A DNA stretch of 64,000 nucleotides. It comes from Eucalyptus grandis. Lineage: Eukaryota; Streptophyta; Magnoliopsida; Myrtales; Myrtaceae. Positions within the stretch are counted from its first letter, which is position 1; each line of letters begins with the position of its first letter. The notes below the pieces were generated by a model. The model did not search any database. It saw only the letters and a list, made by a program, of their open reading frames with translations, and was not told the origin of the DNA. Below are positions 11,446 to 22,066 of the stretch, piece after piece. The stretch is from contig NC_052621.1 in NCBI RefSeq assembly GCF_016545825.1, positions 12,858,199 through 12,922,198 on the forward strand. The letters run 5' to 3'. Both the position numbers and the translations under genes were made by a program.

Positions 11446-12153
11446 AAAGGGTGCTTTGGTCAATTTAATAAAATAAAAAGGCGTGAAATAAGCTATGGTG
11501 TGCAAATAACATCACGCTTTAATAATATCCAAGTTAAAGATATTTATAAAGTAATTAAGCATAATTAACAGATACTCTAAACTTGACCCCATCGGGCAAT
11601 GTCACGCTTGAAGTTTTAGGCACTGGCTGAACCGCGGAAGGACTCGCCACCATTACGACATCTGAATTTGTACATTCTCCTATTAAGAGTCCTTTTTCCC
11701 GCTATCCTTCCACCGATAATTAATGCTGAGATGAGCATTCATGTGCAGGCGTTGAACCTTAAACATCCCATAGTCTGATCTTCTTCCCACGATTATCGAT
11801 GCTAACCAACCGAGTGATCGGGGACATCAAGTCTGAAGTGATCGCGCAACCGGCTCAACGTTCCTTGAACAACTTTCCTGATCACCTCGCCATCATGCTT
11901 GTCAAACAACACGAGAAACAAGGATACTTGGAGGATGTAGAACGACGGCTCTATTCTTATTGTCGCTGAAGATCTTGTGAAATATATAGTAAACAAGGCA
12001 TATGTTGAAGTGAGTTCGTACCAGTCATCATCCTGCTGCCACCCCAGTAGGTCGCCAACAGAAACAAGAGCTTCCTTGGCTTCCCTAGTGGCATCCACGC
12101 CCCGAAAACAGTTCTCACAATTCTCGAAATTCCCTTTCAAGTTTTGCACTTGG
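11446..12153 (-). pseudogene. TIR copy A2, 3' part (interrupted)
   Basis: The minus-strand frame 12153-11802 carries the distal TIR sequence (VQNLKGNFENCENCFRG, ATREAKEALVSVGDLLGWQQ) and the second-exon segment DGEVIRKVVQGTLSRLRDHF and RLDVPDHSVG. Compared with copy A3 it loses frame at the LVRIDD position and stops. The A3 donor acgtatgcc is acatatgcc here. The gene is cut by the solo LTR at 12154-13465, and its 5' part continues beyond it. The downstream flank back to about 11446 matches the 3' flank of unit 3. Confidence 0.7.
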
Positions 12154-13465
12154 TGTTGAGAAAACATTCCCTAAGTTGTTTTGATGATTGACAAAACTTA
12201 GAAACTTTGTTTATGATAAAAAGTATTTTGAGATTAAAATTCTGATGAGATATTATCAAACGTTATCAATCAGAACTAGAGTCGTTGCTCTATTACTTCC
12301 TTTATTATCTATTTTACAAATCAGATAGGAAGGAATAAGGCTAGTGGCAAATTGGCTTGATTCCCTACTATATTTATGAAGAGTTTCAAAAGGAAAGCCT
12401 TGCAATATCCTTTAGGGATTCAACTTTCTTAGGATTTATTTCTAAAGGTGAAACATTCTTTCTATTCATAAACACTCGACTTTTTAGAAACCCAATCTGT
12501 TGTATGGGCAACATAAATTATGGAAAGCATTAATCTCAACAATCCCGAGCCATCAAATCTTCTCAACTTGATCCGGGCAAACGGGTAAATTGGTTGGATA
12601 AGTCCTCTTGGAGATATGTCCAATGGTTGACTTGGATTAGGAGAAGTATAAGAGGAGATTTCGAAGCTAAAGGAAATAGATATCGCATTCATTAGATTTG
12701 AAACTTTTAATTTCAAGAGTCTAAAGAGTGTGTTTGTGATCTCATACATCCGTCTTTGCTGAGTGATACTATGTAACCTTTTAGAGGCTAAGAGTGTAAG
12801 GAGTTGTCGCACATACTTGAATACTTACAACTCGAAACTTGTAACCTTTTATCGGTTCTTACTAATGAATTTCAGCTAATAGGCTATAGCGCAAGCAAAC
12901 TTGAAGCCATCAAATGTTCTCAACTAGATCCAGGCCAACGGATAGATTGACTTGATAAGTCCTCATGAAGATACGTCCAATGGTCAGCTTGTATTAGGAT
13001 GAGTATAAGAAGAGATTTCAAAGCTAAAGGAAATAGATATCGCATTCATGAGATGTGAAACTTTTAATTCTAAGAGTCTGAAGAGTGTGTTTGTGATCTC
13101 ATACATTCATCTTTGCTAAACAATACCGTGTAATCTTTTAGAGGCTGAGAGTGTAAGGAGTTGTTCACACATACTTGAGTATTTACAGCTCAGGATTTGT
13201 AACCTCTGTTTGGTTCTTACTGTTGAATTCCAGCCAATAGGCTATAGCGTAGGAGAGTAGACATAAACTTGCAAAAGCCAAACTACTATAAACTTTTGTG
13301 TGCAATTTCTATCCTTTACTCTATTTATTAATTGTGATAGAAATGTGCACCAGTAAGATCTAATCACTTTATTAGAAGTTGTCTCACTGCAATATTTACT
13401 TAAATTCTTTTATTTTCACAAAATCACATATTCACCCCCCTTAGGTGATAGTTATAGCCATGACA
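12154..13465. mobile_element. Solo LTR (Copia, SIRE-like) inside A2
   Basis: Starts tgttgagaaaacattccc and ends gttatagccatgaca, the TG...CA boundaries of a retroviral LTR, and its last 40 bases include attcaccccccttaggtg, a phrase I associate with SIRE/Maximus-type Copia LTRs. It is flanked by cttgg and cttga, a 5-bp target duplication with one mismatch. No gag-pol follows, so it is a solo LTR of 1312 bp. Inside it is a tandem pair of about 355 bp (about 12545-12900 and 12905-13255), each containing aaggaaatagatatcgcattcat and gtgtgtttgtgatctcatac. Confidence 0.75.
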
Positions 13466-13900
13466 CTTGATGGGGTTGGACTTTGTAGAAAATGGGGAAG
13501 ATAACTTGTCCCATGCTCTCCTTGCACTCCATCATTTTCACGAGCTTGTGAAGGCACCGCTTGCTTGAAGCATAACTGGGAGTCGATTAATATGTAGATT
13601 GTAGATCATGAGATCGCGTTGCTAAGCTATGAGCCGAACTCCTCACCAATGTGAAGGTTGGCATCATTTTTGAAAGTAGAAACTCCAGCTTCCATGAGGC
13701 TGGTGTAGAGATTAGAGGCAAAGCCATGACGAGTATCGGCACCTCTAAAGCTCAAGAACACGTTGTACTGAGTGATCTAAAAACTCTATGGAAGTCTGGC
13801 TATAAGCATCTTGGAACAGTTTGGACCACTGCCTTCGCTAGTTCTTCTTCATGCCTATCAAGCACCATAATCCGTGAAAAGAATGGCAAATTAGTGTATG
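13466..13900 (-). pseudogene. TIR copy A2, 5' part (interrupted)
   Basis: Continuation of A2 upstream of the solo LTR. On the minus strand the order is the EEELAKAVVQTV lead-in, a degraded FLSFRGADTR region, the FKND/GE region and SKRCLHKLVKMMECKESMG. Several stops and frameshifts separate these pieces, and the WCLHEL motif has become RCLHKL, losing the catalytic glutamate independently of the B lineage. Clearly non-functional. Confidence 0.65.
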
Positions 13901-14224
13901 GGATCGAGACGGAACGACGTGAAAGGAAGAGAGAAAAGAATGGATGGACACTTTTGTATATTTAAATAATAATAAAAAGAGTGAATTAACAAGGTGATTA
14001 GAAAGGAAAAGAAAGATTCAAATGATTATAAGCAAAAAAAAAAAAAGGAAAAGAGAGAAAGGGAATTTTAATGTTGGTCGACTGCTAGTTAATGGAATTG
14101 AATAGAAGATGACGTATTACGACTATATCTTAATCTCCCCCATCCTTCCATATTTGAACGCATCTGAAAGAATATAAACTAATGATATTATTGGCAACAC
14201 CAATCCAGTTCCGCTCCTTCCTCC

Positions 14225-15051
14225 CTTTGGGAAAAGTGTTAAAAAATTCCTAGACTTTTTGCATTTGTCCCAATTTAGTCCTAAACCTTTTTTTTGCCAA
14301 TTAAATCATAAACATTTTTACATTATACCGATTAAGTTCTTTCTGTCTAATTTTGGCCGGATTTTGTTGATTGGATGTTGGCCGGTTGATGTGGCCTAAT
14401 CAGCGCCGCGTGGATAACTTTTAATAATATTTTAATATTTTTGAATTTTTGAATTTTATTTTTATTTTACTTTTTTATTTTATTTTTATTTTTTCCTTCT
14501 CCTCCTTCTTCCTACAGCCGATCGTTAAACCTCGGCGATCGGCCGAGGCGACGACCAATGAGGTCGAGTGTCAACCTCACCGGCCACCTCACTAGTGGTC
14601 GCGAGGGCGGCATTGCGCCGAACGGGTGGGGCTCGCCCTTGTTAGCTATGGCGAGGCTCAACCCTCGCCCGCCCGGTGAGGGCAAGCCTTGCCGCCCAGG
14701 CCTCAAGGGTGGCCTCACGACCATTAGCGAGTGCCCGGCGAGGTCGACCTTGACCTCGCCGACCATTGCCTTTGGCCGGTCGTCGAGATTCGACGACCGG
14801 CTGGAGGAAGAAGGACAAGAAGGAAAAAAAAATAAAATATTCAAAAAATAAAATAAAATATTATTAAAAGTTGTCCACGTCAATCATGTTAGACGTCTAG
14901 TCAACAAATTCCAGCTAAAATAAGCTAGAAATGACTAAATTAGCACAACATAAAAATGTTTAGGACTTAATTGGCACAAAAAAAAAGGTTTAGGATTAAA
15001 TTGACACAAATGCAAAAGGTTTATGACTTTTTAAACACTTTTCCCCCAAAG
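14225..15051. mobile_element. Long-TIR element with GC-rich core
   Basis: About 830 bp. The two arms are inverted copies over roughly 300 bp: left ctttgggaaaagtgttaaaa, right (reverse complement) ctttgggggaaaagtgttta; both continue with cctaaacctttttt, gccaattaa, aacttttaataatatttta and ttcttcctccagccg-like words. The core (about 14515-14800) is GC-rich and has no transposase. Long terminal inverted repeats suggest a Mutator-like non-autonomous or foldback element. The 9-bp flanks do not match, so superfamily and exact ends are uncertain. Confidence 0.65.
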
Positions 15052-15727
15052 CCTGGATTCATAAGAAATTGCTCGAATTCCCAATGCTGAGTTCTAGACC
15101 TTGACACCTAGGCGGGCAAATCCTTGATGCTCGGGCTCGGGTCCATAGTTAATAAAATGTTCATTCTAATAAAACTGTTAAGCCCTCCACGGAAGCGCAA
15201 TGCTTTTATTTGCAAGTGAGAATTCAAGTTTGAACTCATCGATTTATTCAATTAAATCCACTTTCATTCAATAGCTTAAAACCAATGAGTTGTAAACCAA
15301 CCAGATAATATTAATAGCTCATGCTCCCATCTCTCTTTCAATGAAGAACTTTTTCACCTAGTATCCACACTCGTACATTTCACAAATCCATCTTTATATT
15401 TGAGCGTCTTATGTTAGGTCCACTTTCCCTCAAATCCAAGCATCCTTCCACCCCTGCATTATCGCAATTCGAATGGAACCTCCCCTCTGGCCCAACCGAG
15501 TTCGACAAGGAACCCAACATTCACCTTTCTATATTATCTCTTTGTTCTTTTATCTTGATGACTTAGAGTTGATGCAATTTGAAATGCTTTTTTCTTTTTT
15601 TCATATAAAAAAGCATATATTATCATATTTGAACCTCCATTTGAGCATATTAAAAGTTTGGGTAGCACTATTTCCACAACCTTTCTAGTTAAAACACACT
15701 TTTTAGTAAGAATCATGAGTTCGAAGG
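15052..15727. other. Intergenic, no gene recognised
   Basis: AT-rich, with chance frames on both strands (15473-15688 plus, 15534-15776 minus). No similarity to known proteins is seen. Confidence 0.45.
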
Positions 15728-16118
15728 GAAAAATTACCAAAATAGTCCTAAAGCTATTGCAATTTTTCCAAAGCAATTTTTTTTTTTGTCAGATTTCCAA
15801 AGCAATTATAAATCCCTTCTTTTAATTTTAAACCTTTTGTATTTGTGCTAATCTAGCCCACGGGGCCAATTTTGGCCGGCCCAAATAATGATGTGTTAAT
15901 TTTTTAATATCTTCTAAAGGAAGAAGAAAAGAGAAAAAAAAGGAGAAAAAATAATAAATAATAAATAATAGAAAAATAAACAAAAAAGATTGAAAAAATT
16001 GACGTGTCGTTTGGCGAATGCTTAGCACTTTGGACGATAATCCACATTAGCATTGGCCTACAAAAATTGGCCAGATGGACTAAATTGGTACAAATGGAAA
16101 ATGTTTTAGATTGAATTG

Positions 16119-16156
<38 letters not shown>

Positions 16157-16216
16157 AGAGGTTTATAACTAAATTGGAAAAATTGCAATAGATTTAGAAT
16201 TATTTTCATAATTTTC
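15728..16216. mobile_element. TIR element with AT-rich core
   Basis: Left arm gaaaaattaccaaaatagtc, then cctaaagctattgcaatttttcc. The right arm reverse-complemented reads gaaaattatgaaaataattc, then taaatctattgcaatttttcc. The arms therefore match over at least 45 bp. Inside are ccaattttggccggcc-type words shared with the 14.2-kb element, and a (GA)n microsatellite at about 16120-16160. Confidence 0.55.
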
Positions 16217-16479
16217 TTGGGTTTGAAATAACTAAAAACTTAAATTTTACATCAAAGTTAAAAGACAAAGTGTACAATTGAAGAACAATTATAAATTTTG
16301 GCGAGCATTGTTAATAACTAAATAAAGTCAATGATGGCTAATTGCCGAAACCCAAGAAAAGCAAAATCCTGGAAACAAACCCGAGAATCGGCACCGCAAT
16401 TTGGGATTTCAAGACCTTAAAATCAGCCCCTCAGACCACCTTAGTCGCGGTTGATCAGCTAAGATACACGGCGTCAAAA

Positions 16480-16870
16480 GTGAGCTGACGTTGCGATCGT
16501 ATTGTTAACCTCGGTCCATGCATGCATTTTCTCAACACATTAGCTGAGGAAGCGGAAAGTTGATTCGCCCGCACAGTACTCGTAATTGGTACCAGAACTA
16601 AGATCACAAAACTCATTTTCAAATTGAGCCAACTCGGCTGCAATTGATCACAACTAAGATACACGTCCTTAGATGTGAGCTGACGTGGTGATCTTATTAC
16701 TAAGCACGATCCATATACCGGCACGTAAATTGGTGAAATGGGGAGTCAATTCGTCCGGAGCCTATTCACTTGTAATTGGTACTACAAGTGAGGTCACTAA
16801 CCCCAGTCTCAAACCGAGGCTCCCCAGTTGCAATTAATTACCGTTAAGATCTGCGACCTCAAATTCAAAT
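16480..16870. repeat. Repeated module of about 195 bp in the duplicated TON1 promoter
   Basis: The phrase gtgagctgac followed by a gtgatc-type word occurs at 16480 and 16675. It is preceded each time by a ctaagatacac-type word and followed by agttgattcgcc/agtcaattcgtcc and gtaattggtacca/gtaattggtacta. A third degenerate copy follows to about 16870. The same module occurs upstream of the intact TON1 gene (gtgagctgac at 33307, with a partial copy before it). Confidence 0.6.
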
Positions 16871-17230
16871 CGGAGCCGCGATGGTATTGGCGCAGTCCGG
16901 TCCATGCAAGTATCTTCACACCTGATCAAGTGGACGACTCAGACGCGAACTCATCTTCCGGTGGAGCAAGCCCCTACAATAAAATAACTGCGCACCACGT
17001 TATTACCTCCACCAATTCACCTTCTCACCGGCACAGCATCAGTCCGCACACTCTCCAGTAATCACAAAGCAAGCTCGAGCGAACAAAAGGGAGAAGATGG
17101 ACGACTACAAGAGAGATGATGGACCTCAAAACCCAAGCCACTCGCACTCTTGAGAAGAAAGGTGTTCTGGTGAAGATCCGGGTAAGTTTCCCTCACCCAC
17201 CTCTCTTCTTTCCGTGTGTCCACTTCTCTA

Positions 17231-17756
17231 TGTAAGAAGAATTGACATGATATTATTAATTAATGATTTAATGACTAGTTAAGCGCTAAAAGCATATCTG
17301 CTATGAAAGGTTAAAACTCTTGTAAAGATGAAAATGTGCAATTATTATGAGAAGTTGCAATTTCTACGAAGAGATGCAATTCTTATGAAAATGTGTAATT
17401 CTTATGAGAAGTTATAGTTTTTGTGAAGAGACGTGACTTTTATGGAGATAGATCATGCTTTGTTGGAAGGTATCTATTAATGGCCCATATAAATAGAGTA
17501 TGGTCTCTTCTTCACCCAACACAACGAAAGGTTGTATTAAATGAAATATGTTACGATAAAAGTGGGTTAAAAGAGAAAAATTAGATTTCTTTATTTGTTT
17601 ATTCTTTTTAAGATTTTTGTTATAAATAAATGTATATTTTCATCTCTTTACCAAAAAGAAAATGTATATTTTCATCTCTCATATCATGAATAGATCATGA
17701 AGATTTAAGATTCTTTGATTTCGAATACTTGCATAGGAATCATATTATCGCTGACA
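17231..17756 (+). mobile_element. Solo LTR with perfect target duplication
   Basis: Begins TGTAAGAAGAATTG and ends CGCTGACA, 526 bp. It is flanked on both sides by CTCTA (17226-17230 and 17757-17761). The intact TON1 copy near 33993 has one uninterrupted ttctctaatctcc at this place, an empty site that confirms insertion into the duplicate. An in-LTR TATA-like box (tataaata at 17488-17495) followed by tctcttcttcaccc suggests the LTR's own promoter reads on the plus strand. Size and ends fit a Copia LTR. No internal region remains. Confidence 0.88.
17488..17495 (+). promoter_or_regulatory. TATA-like box in the solo LTR
   Basis: tataaata lies in the middle of the LTR, followed about 20 bp later by a pyrimidine-rich start-like region, as in Copia LTR promoters. 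Activity is inferred only from sequence. Confidence 0.4.
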
Positions 17757-18135
17757 CTCTAATATCCCTTGAGAATTTGGGCGTGCGATCGGAAATGTGT
17801 GGCATTCGAGCTTGTTCTTAGCTCGGTGGATGCGTGGGCGACGTTGCTTTGGATCTGGTATTGTCGTAGTCAAGCAGCTTTACCTAGCCCCACCAAAAAA
17901 AGAACACATTTTCTTTTTGGGTTTGATCAGTTCGTGCATCTTCGGTGAAGTACAGATTCCATAGCTTCCCTACGATGTCATTTTATTGGATTGGGGGCTC
18001 CTTTTGTTGCAAATCTTTCTCGCGCTTCCTCGTGAGGAGGATTGATGCTTGTGATTTTAGCCCTGGAAATTGTCCCTTAAATGCTTCTGGGGAAAGACGC
18101 ATAAGAAACACCGGGAGCTGAGTGACGGTTGCTTA

Positions 18136-19090
18136 TACTCAACTCCTTGTTCAGTATTTAGTACGTGACATTTTAAATAGAGATAATGACGAAATGTAAG
18201 TCATTACTGAGGTCTAAAATTATCCCTTGAAAGACGGGGAAGGGCTGTCCAAATCCTTTCATATCTTCACCAGCAAAACAAGAAATCGACATTTAAAAAA
18301 TTAAACCAAATATTAAATTATTAAATGAAAGAGAGAAATACCTCAAGATTTTAACTCCTTCTAAGAAGATTTTTATCGGATTAAAAATGAGTGGAGCTAA
18401 TTCCACCCATCACAGCCCTTTAAATTGATTTGACATTCAACTAAAAAAAAATTGATTTGACTAAAATGCCCATAAACAATTCATATATTTCCAAACTGTT
18501 ACTCTCTCCTCCTTTTTCTCTTCTAGGCTAATCTCGATTAGTCATCTCTATATTGCCAAATTCATGAGCAATACACAAATGACAGATTGCATTTGGTCTA
18601 GAGAGAAATGCGAAATTTCGAAATGACTTTAGAAAGAATGATCTGATGGAGTATCTTGGATTTGGAAAATGATCACCATCATCAAATGTGGTGCTAATTG
18701 TCAAGAACAAATTATTAGAAATAGATTAAATCTATCTAGGCAATAAAGTCTGGGTATCGCGCTTTAGGTGTTTAGATTCATTAGCATTCTGTATGATCCA
18801 TTCCTCTATTGGTTAAGTCTCCTTTCCCTCAACATACTCGTATAGAATTTTATTTTTACCCTTTTTTACCACCTCAATTTCTGGAAATCATTAGAAAAGG
18901 GGCTTTTAGTCGATTTAGAATTTGTCTCACCATATTACTTTCGTCAGTTTTTAGTGCTTTTGTCTTCAATGAGCTTCAGCACAAGTTGGATCCCCTTAAG
19001 TAAGGGGGACCGATGAGACTGTGTTTGTGTTTGCCCTTCACGGAATAAAATTACAGTTTTGAAAAAGGGATCGGTTTAACTTAGGTGTCT
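18136..19090. other. Intergenic, no gene recognised
   Basis: AT-rich. The minus frame 18528-18710 and plus frame 18809-19003 show no similarity I recognise. It separates the truncated TON1 copy from TIR unit 3. Confidence 0.45.
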
Positions 19091-20099
19091 CTGTCAATTT
19101 AATGGAAAAGGTGCGGAATAAGCTACTTAGTTTAGAAGTATCTTTAACTTGGATAATTATGCTTAAATAGTGGAGAAACAAATTATTGAACCAAATAATA
19201 TGTAAAGACCTTGATTTAACTTTTTAAATATAATTTTAATAACTATAGTAGTAAAGATGTGTAATTATCGTAAATCAAAATTATGTCCATCTATAGTAAT
19301 GTATGGTCGTAGTGTATTTTAAATATATGCATGGGATTATACTATCATTTACCTAGTCAACGTAATTAGGAAATACTCGTCGCATAGTCCTTACCTTTAT
19401 CAAAATTAGAAAGCTACCCTTCTCCTAATATCTGTCTTCTATATTTCAGAGGGGAAATTCTTGGAAGCTGAAATTCCGCAAATGAGTATGATCGAACTTT
19501 TATCAGGTTCCCAACAAAATTGTTATTAAAAAAAGGAAAAAAAGAAGAAGAGAGAGATGGATAATTCTAGAGTCTCCGGTCTTCCCTGACTGTGAATCTG
19601 AGATAAGCCAAAATCACAATTTCCCTAAACTGCATCAACGCAGATAGCTGCTTCCAAAATTCGAACAAATAGAAATAAGGAGATGTTTTCCTAAGAACGT
19701 GCATGTAGAGTTAATCTGTGCAAGAAGACTGCAGTCAATAGGAAACAAAACACAGGAATATCAATATGGGCACATCAACTTATCATACACTAAATTGATT
19801 AGCAAAAACTTTTGTACTACTGGATGTTGTCGATCTTCATACATTCGAATCAATACGAGCAACCTCTCTAAGAGACCGACTCTCCAACTTGTGGCTTGAC
19901 AATACAACTCGGAAACGCCCCTCTAAACTTGACCCCATCAGGCAATGTCACCCGAAGATTTTCCGACCAGCTGAACCACCAAAGGACTCATCGAATGAGA
20001 ACATCTGAATTTGTATCTTCTCTTAGGAATCCTAGTTTCACTGTCCTTCCACCATTAACTTACTGCTAAGACAAGCATTCTTGCGTAGGCGTTGAATCT
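19091..20099 (-). other. 3' flank of TIR unit 3 (duplicated)
   Basis: Non-coding flank of copy A3, matching the flanks of units 1, 2 and 4 (shared words include catgtatggtcgtagtgta-type sequence, cctttatcaaaattaga and ctctaaacttgaccccatc). It gives the left boundary of unit 3. Confidence 0.6.
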
Positions 20100-20906
20100 T
20101 CAGCATCTCATAATCCAATCTGCATGCCCATGATCATCGATTCTGACCAAGTGCTCAGGTACATCAAGTTGAAAGTGATGCCGCAACTGTCTCAAAACAC
20201 CTTGGACAACTACTTTGGTCAGTTCTCCATCAGACCTGTCAAACAACAAGAAAGAAGGATATTCAAGGATGTACAATGAGGACTCTATTTCAGTTGTTGC
20301 GGAGATCTTGTGAAAGAAAGTAAACGAGGCATACGTTGAAGAGAGCTTGTACCCGGTATAATGATGGTGCGATCCTTGAATGTCGCAGAAATCTTTGAAC
20401 ACTCGCAGGCCTTCCATAATGGCATCCCCGCCACAAAGACCCTTCTCACGTGAATAGTAGGCATCCCTGAAATTCCCCAAATTCCCCTTTAGGCATTGCA
20501 CGTCGGAGGGATCTACTTTGTAGAAAATGGGCAAGACCATGTGTCCCATGCTTTCCTTGCACTCCATTATTTTTGCGAGCTCGTGAAGACACCACTTGCT
20601 CGAACTGTAACTTTGAGAGAGGACTGTAATGTAGATTGTAGACCGTGTGATTGCACTAAGAAGCTGTGACCCAAACTCCTCACCAATTGGAAGGTTGGTG
20701 TCGTCTTTGAAAACAGAAACTCCGGCATCCACAAGGTTTGTGTAGAGTTGATAGGTGAAGCCCTGGCGAGTATCGGCGCCTCTAAAGATCAAGAATACGT
20801 TGTACCGGGCAATTTGGGGACTTTTTGGTAATTCTGGCTGTAAGCATCTCAGAACAGTCTGGACCACTGTCTTAACTAGTTCTTCTTCACGCCTATCAGA
20901 CCACAA
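20100..20906 (-). CDS. TIR-domain protein copy A3 (best-preserved A copy)
   Basis: A minus-strand open frame of 268 codons. The TIR domain contains ARYNVFLIFRGADTRQGFTY, FKDDTNLPIGEEFGSQLLSA, STIYITVLSQSYSSSKWCLH, ELAKIMECKESMG and MVLPIFYKVDPSDVQCLKGN. The WCLHEL glutamate is present. A canonical intron of 99 nt is visible: donor at 20334 (aac|gtatgc), acceptor at 20236 (tttgacag|gtctgatgg). Splicing gives STSDGELTKVVVQGVLRQLR, then HHFQLDVPEHLVRIDDHGHA and a stop, ending where NB-ARC would begin. The intron is a multiple of three and has no in-frame stop, so retention also gives a protein. The frame has no ATG before the TIR motif and runs back to a stop, so the start probably lies in an unseen upstream exon (acceptor-like ctgatag at about 20890) or is lost. 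By family, a TIR-only immune signalling protein or NADase. Confidence 0.6.
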   Translation of the reverse strand: MWSDRREEELVKTVVQTVLRCLQPELPKSPQIARYNVFLIFRGADTRQGFTYQLYTNLVDAGVSVFKDDTNLPIGEEFGSQLLSAITRSTIYITVLSQSYSSSKWCLHELAKIMECKESMGHMVLPIFYKVDPSDVQCLKGNLGNFRDAYYSREKGLCGGDAIMEGLRVFKDFCDIQGSHHHYTGYKLSSTYASFTFFHKISATTEIESSLYILEYPSFLLFDRSDGELTKVVVQGVLRQLRHHFQLDVPEHLVRIDDHGHADWIMRC

Positions 20907-21544
20907 TCCGTGAAAAAGGTGGCAAATTTGGGTACAAGATCACCATGGAATGAGATGAAATGAAGACAAAAAAGTGAAACAGCCACTGAAGAAAAGAATG
21001 GATGGACACTTTCATTAATTTGAATAAGAAGTATGAATTAATATTGTACTTGATAGAGGAGATTAGAAAGGAAAAGAAAAGATACAAATGGTTTTAAGAG
21101 AAAAGAAAATAAAGGAACGAAGGAATTAACTTTTAATGTTGTTTGGATGCTAGTTAGAGATATAAATGAAAATAACGCATTGTGACTATTATATAATCCC
21201 TTTAAATCCCTCCATAATCGAATGTATTTGGAGGAATTTCAACTATGCATGAAGTCGACTACACCCAGTTTATCTTGATCATTTATTTTCTTTTTTCTCT
21301 TGCTCTCTTTCATTTTTATTTAAACGAGAGAGCCCCTTTGAAACCCTCTCCCCTCTCAATCTTCTCTGCCAAACATGATGAAAAAGGATAGAGAAACAAA
21401 ATTGTGGAAAGAAATTAATTGAACGGAGGCTAACCATTGCGACTTCCGATTACCAAAATATAGGTCCGAGAGCGAAGAAAAGATATGCTTCGATTTTCAT
21501 TCTGGCCAACCAAATAATACTTCTCAAACATCATTGGGGAAAGA

Positions 21545-22066
21545 AAGTAGACAAGATTTGAGTGGAGATGAGGTTGGTACCCATCAGTGACCTTCCATCC
21601 ATGTAACATGCTCACTTCTTTAAGTGCTCTTCGCACTCCCTCGATGTCGTCTGCTTCACGCGAGTGGAAAGACTTCCCAAAACTCCCTCTCAGGTATCGC
21701 ACATCCGAGGCTTCACTCTGTTGAAAATATGAAAGACCATTTGTTGTCCGCTTTTCTTACCCTCCATCATCTGGACGAGCCCACGGAGGCACCGTTCGCT
21801 GGACGAGTAGTCTTCCGAGAGGATTGGCATGGAAATCTTGGACCGCCAGGCCAAGTCGGGAAGTTGTGATGATGAGCCGGCCACCTGGCTTTCATCAGGT
21901 CCGCATACAGAGACTCCGGCAGCGGTGAGGCTGGCATGGAGGCAACCGCTGAAGGACTCACGAGCAGCGTTGGAGCCACTTGGAAAGCTCAAAAACACGT
22001 CGTAACGTGTCGAGCCGCTTCCAACAGGACCTGCATGAGAAAAGCTTAAAGTCAGAGCATTGTCCA
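21545..22066 (-). pseudogene. TIR-only copy B2, frameshifted
   Basis: Starts at ATG 22066 (MDNALTLSFSHAGPVGSG), aligned with the start of B1. The TIR reads TRYDVFLSFPSGSNAARESF, CLHASLTAAGVSVCGPDESQ, WRSKISMPILSEDYSSSERC, LRGLVQMMEGKKSGQQM and IFNRVKP. The catalytic glutamate position is glycine, as in B1. At about 21708-21710 a GGG triplet of B1 is GG here, shifting the frame and ending the product at RMCDT; the lost frame resumes as MRYLRGSFGKSFHSREADDI, then GVRRALKEVSMLHGWKVTDG and GYQPHLH. One base separates it from an intact frame, so recent loss or a sequencing error are both possible. Confidence 0.65.

Larger units (their letters stand above)
16440..18135 (+). pseudogene. Truncated duplicate of TON1 promoter, exon 1 and intron 1
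   Basis: This block repeats sequence at 33.1-34.4 kb around the start of TON1. The coding copy begins at 17097 (ATG GAC GAC TAC) and ends at a good donor (ccgg|gtaagt, exon end 17181). Two bases are missing after MDDY relative to TON1, so the frame becomes MDDYKRDDGPQNPSHSHS and stops. The rest of exon 1 (DLKTxxTRTLEKKGVLVKIR in the original frame) is still legible. Intron-1 sequence resumes at about 17770 (gagaatttgggcgtgcgatcg) and runs to about 18135. Exons 2-8 are absent. The gap between is filled by a solo LTR. It cannot make TON1, but it could still act as a promoter. Confidence 0.85.

Noticed and set aside
16120..16160. Regular short repeats considered as a CRISPR or satellite array
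   Set aside because: This is a plain (GA)n microsatellite in a eukaryotic genome; there are no spacers.
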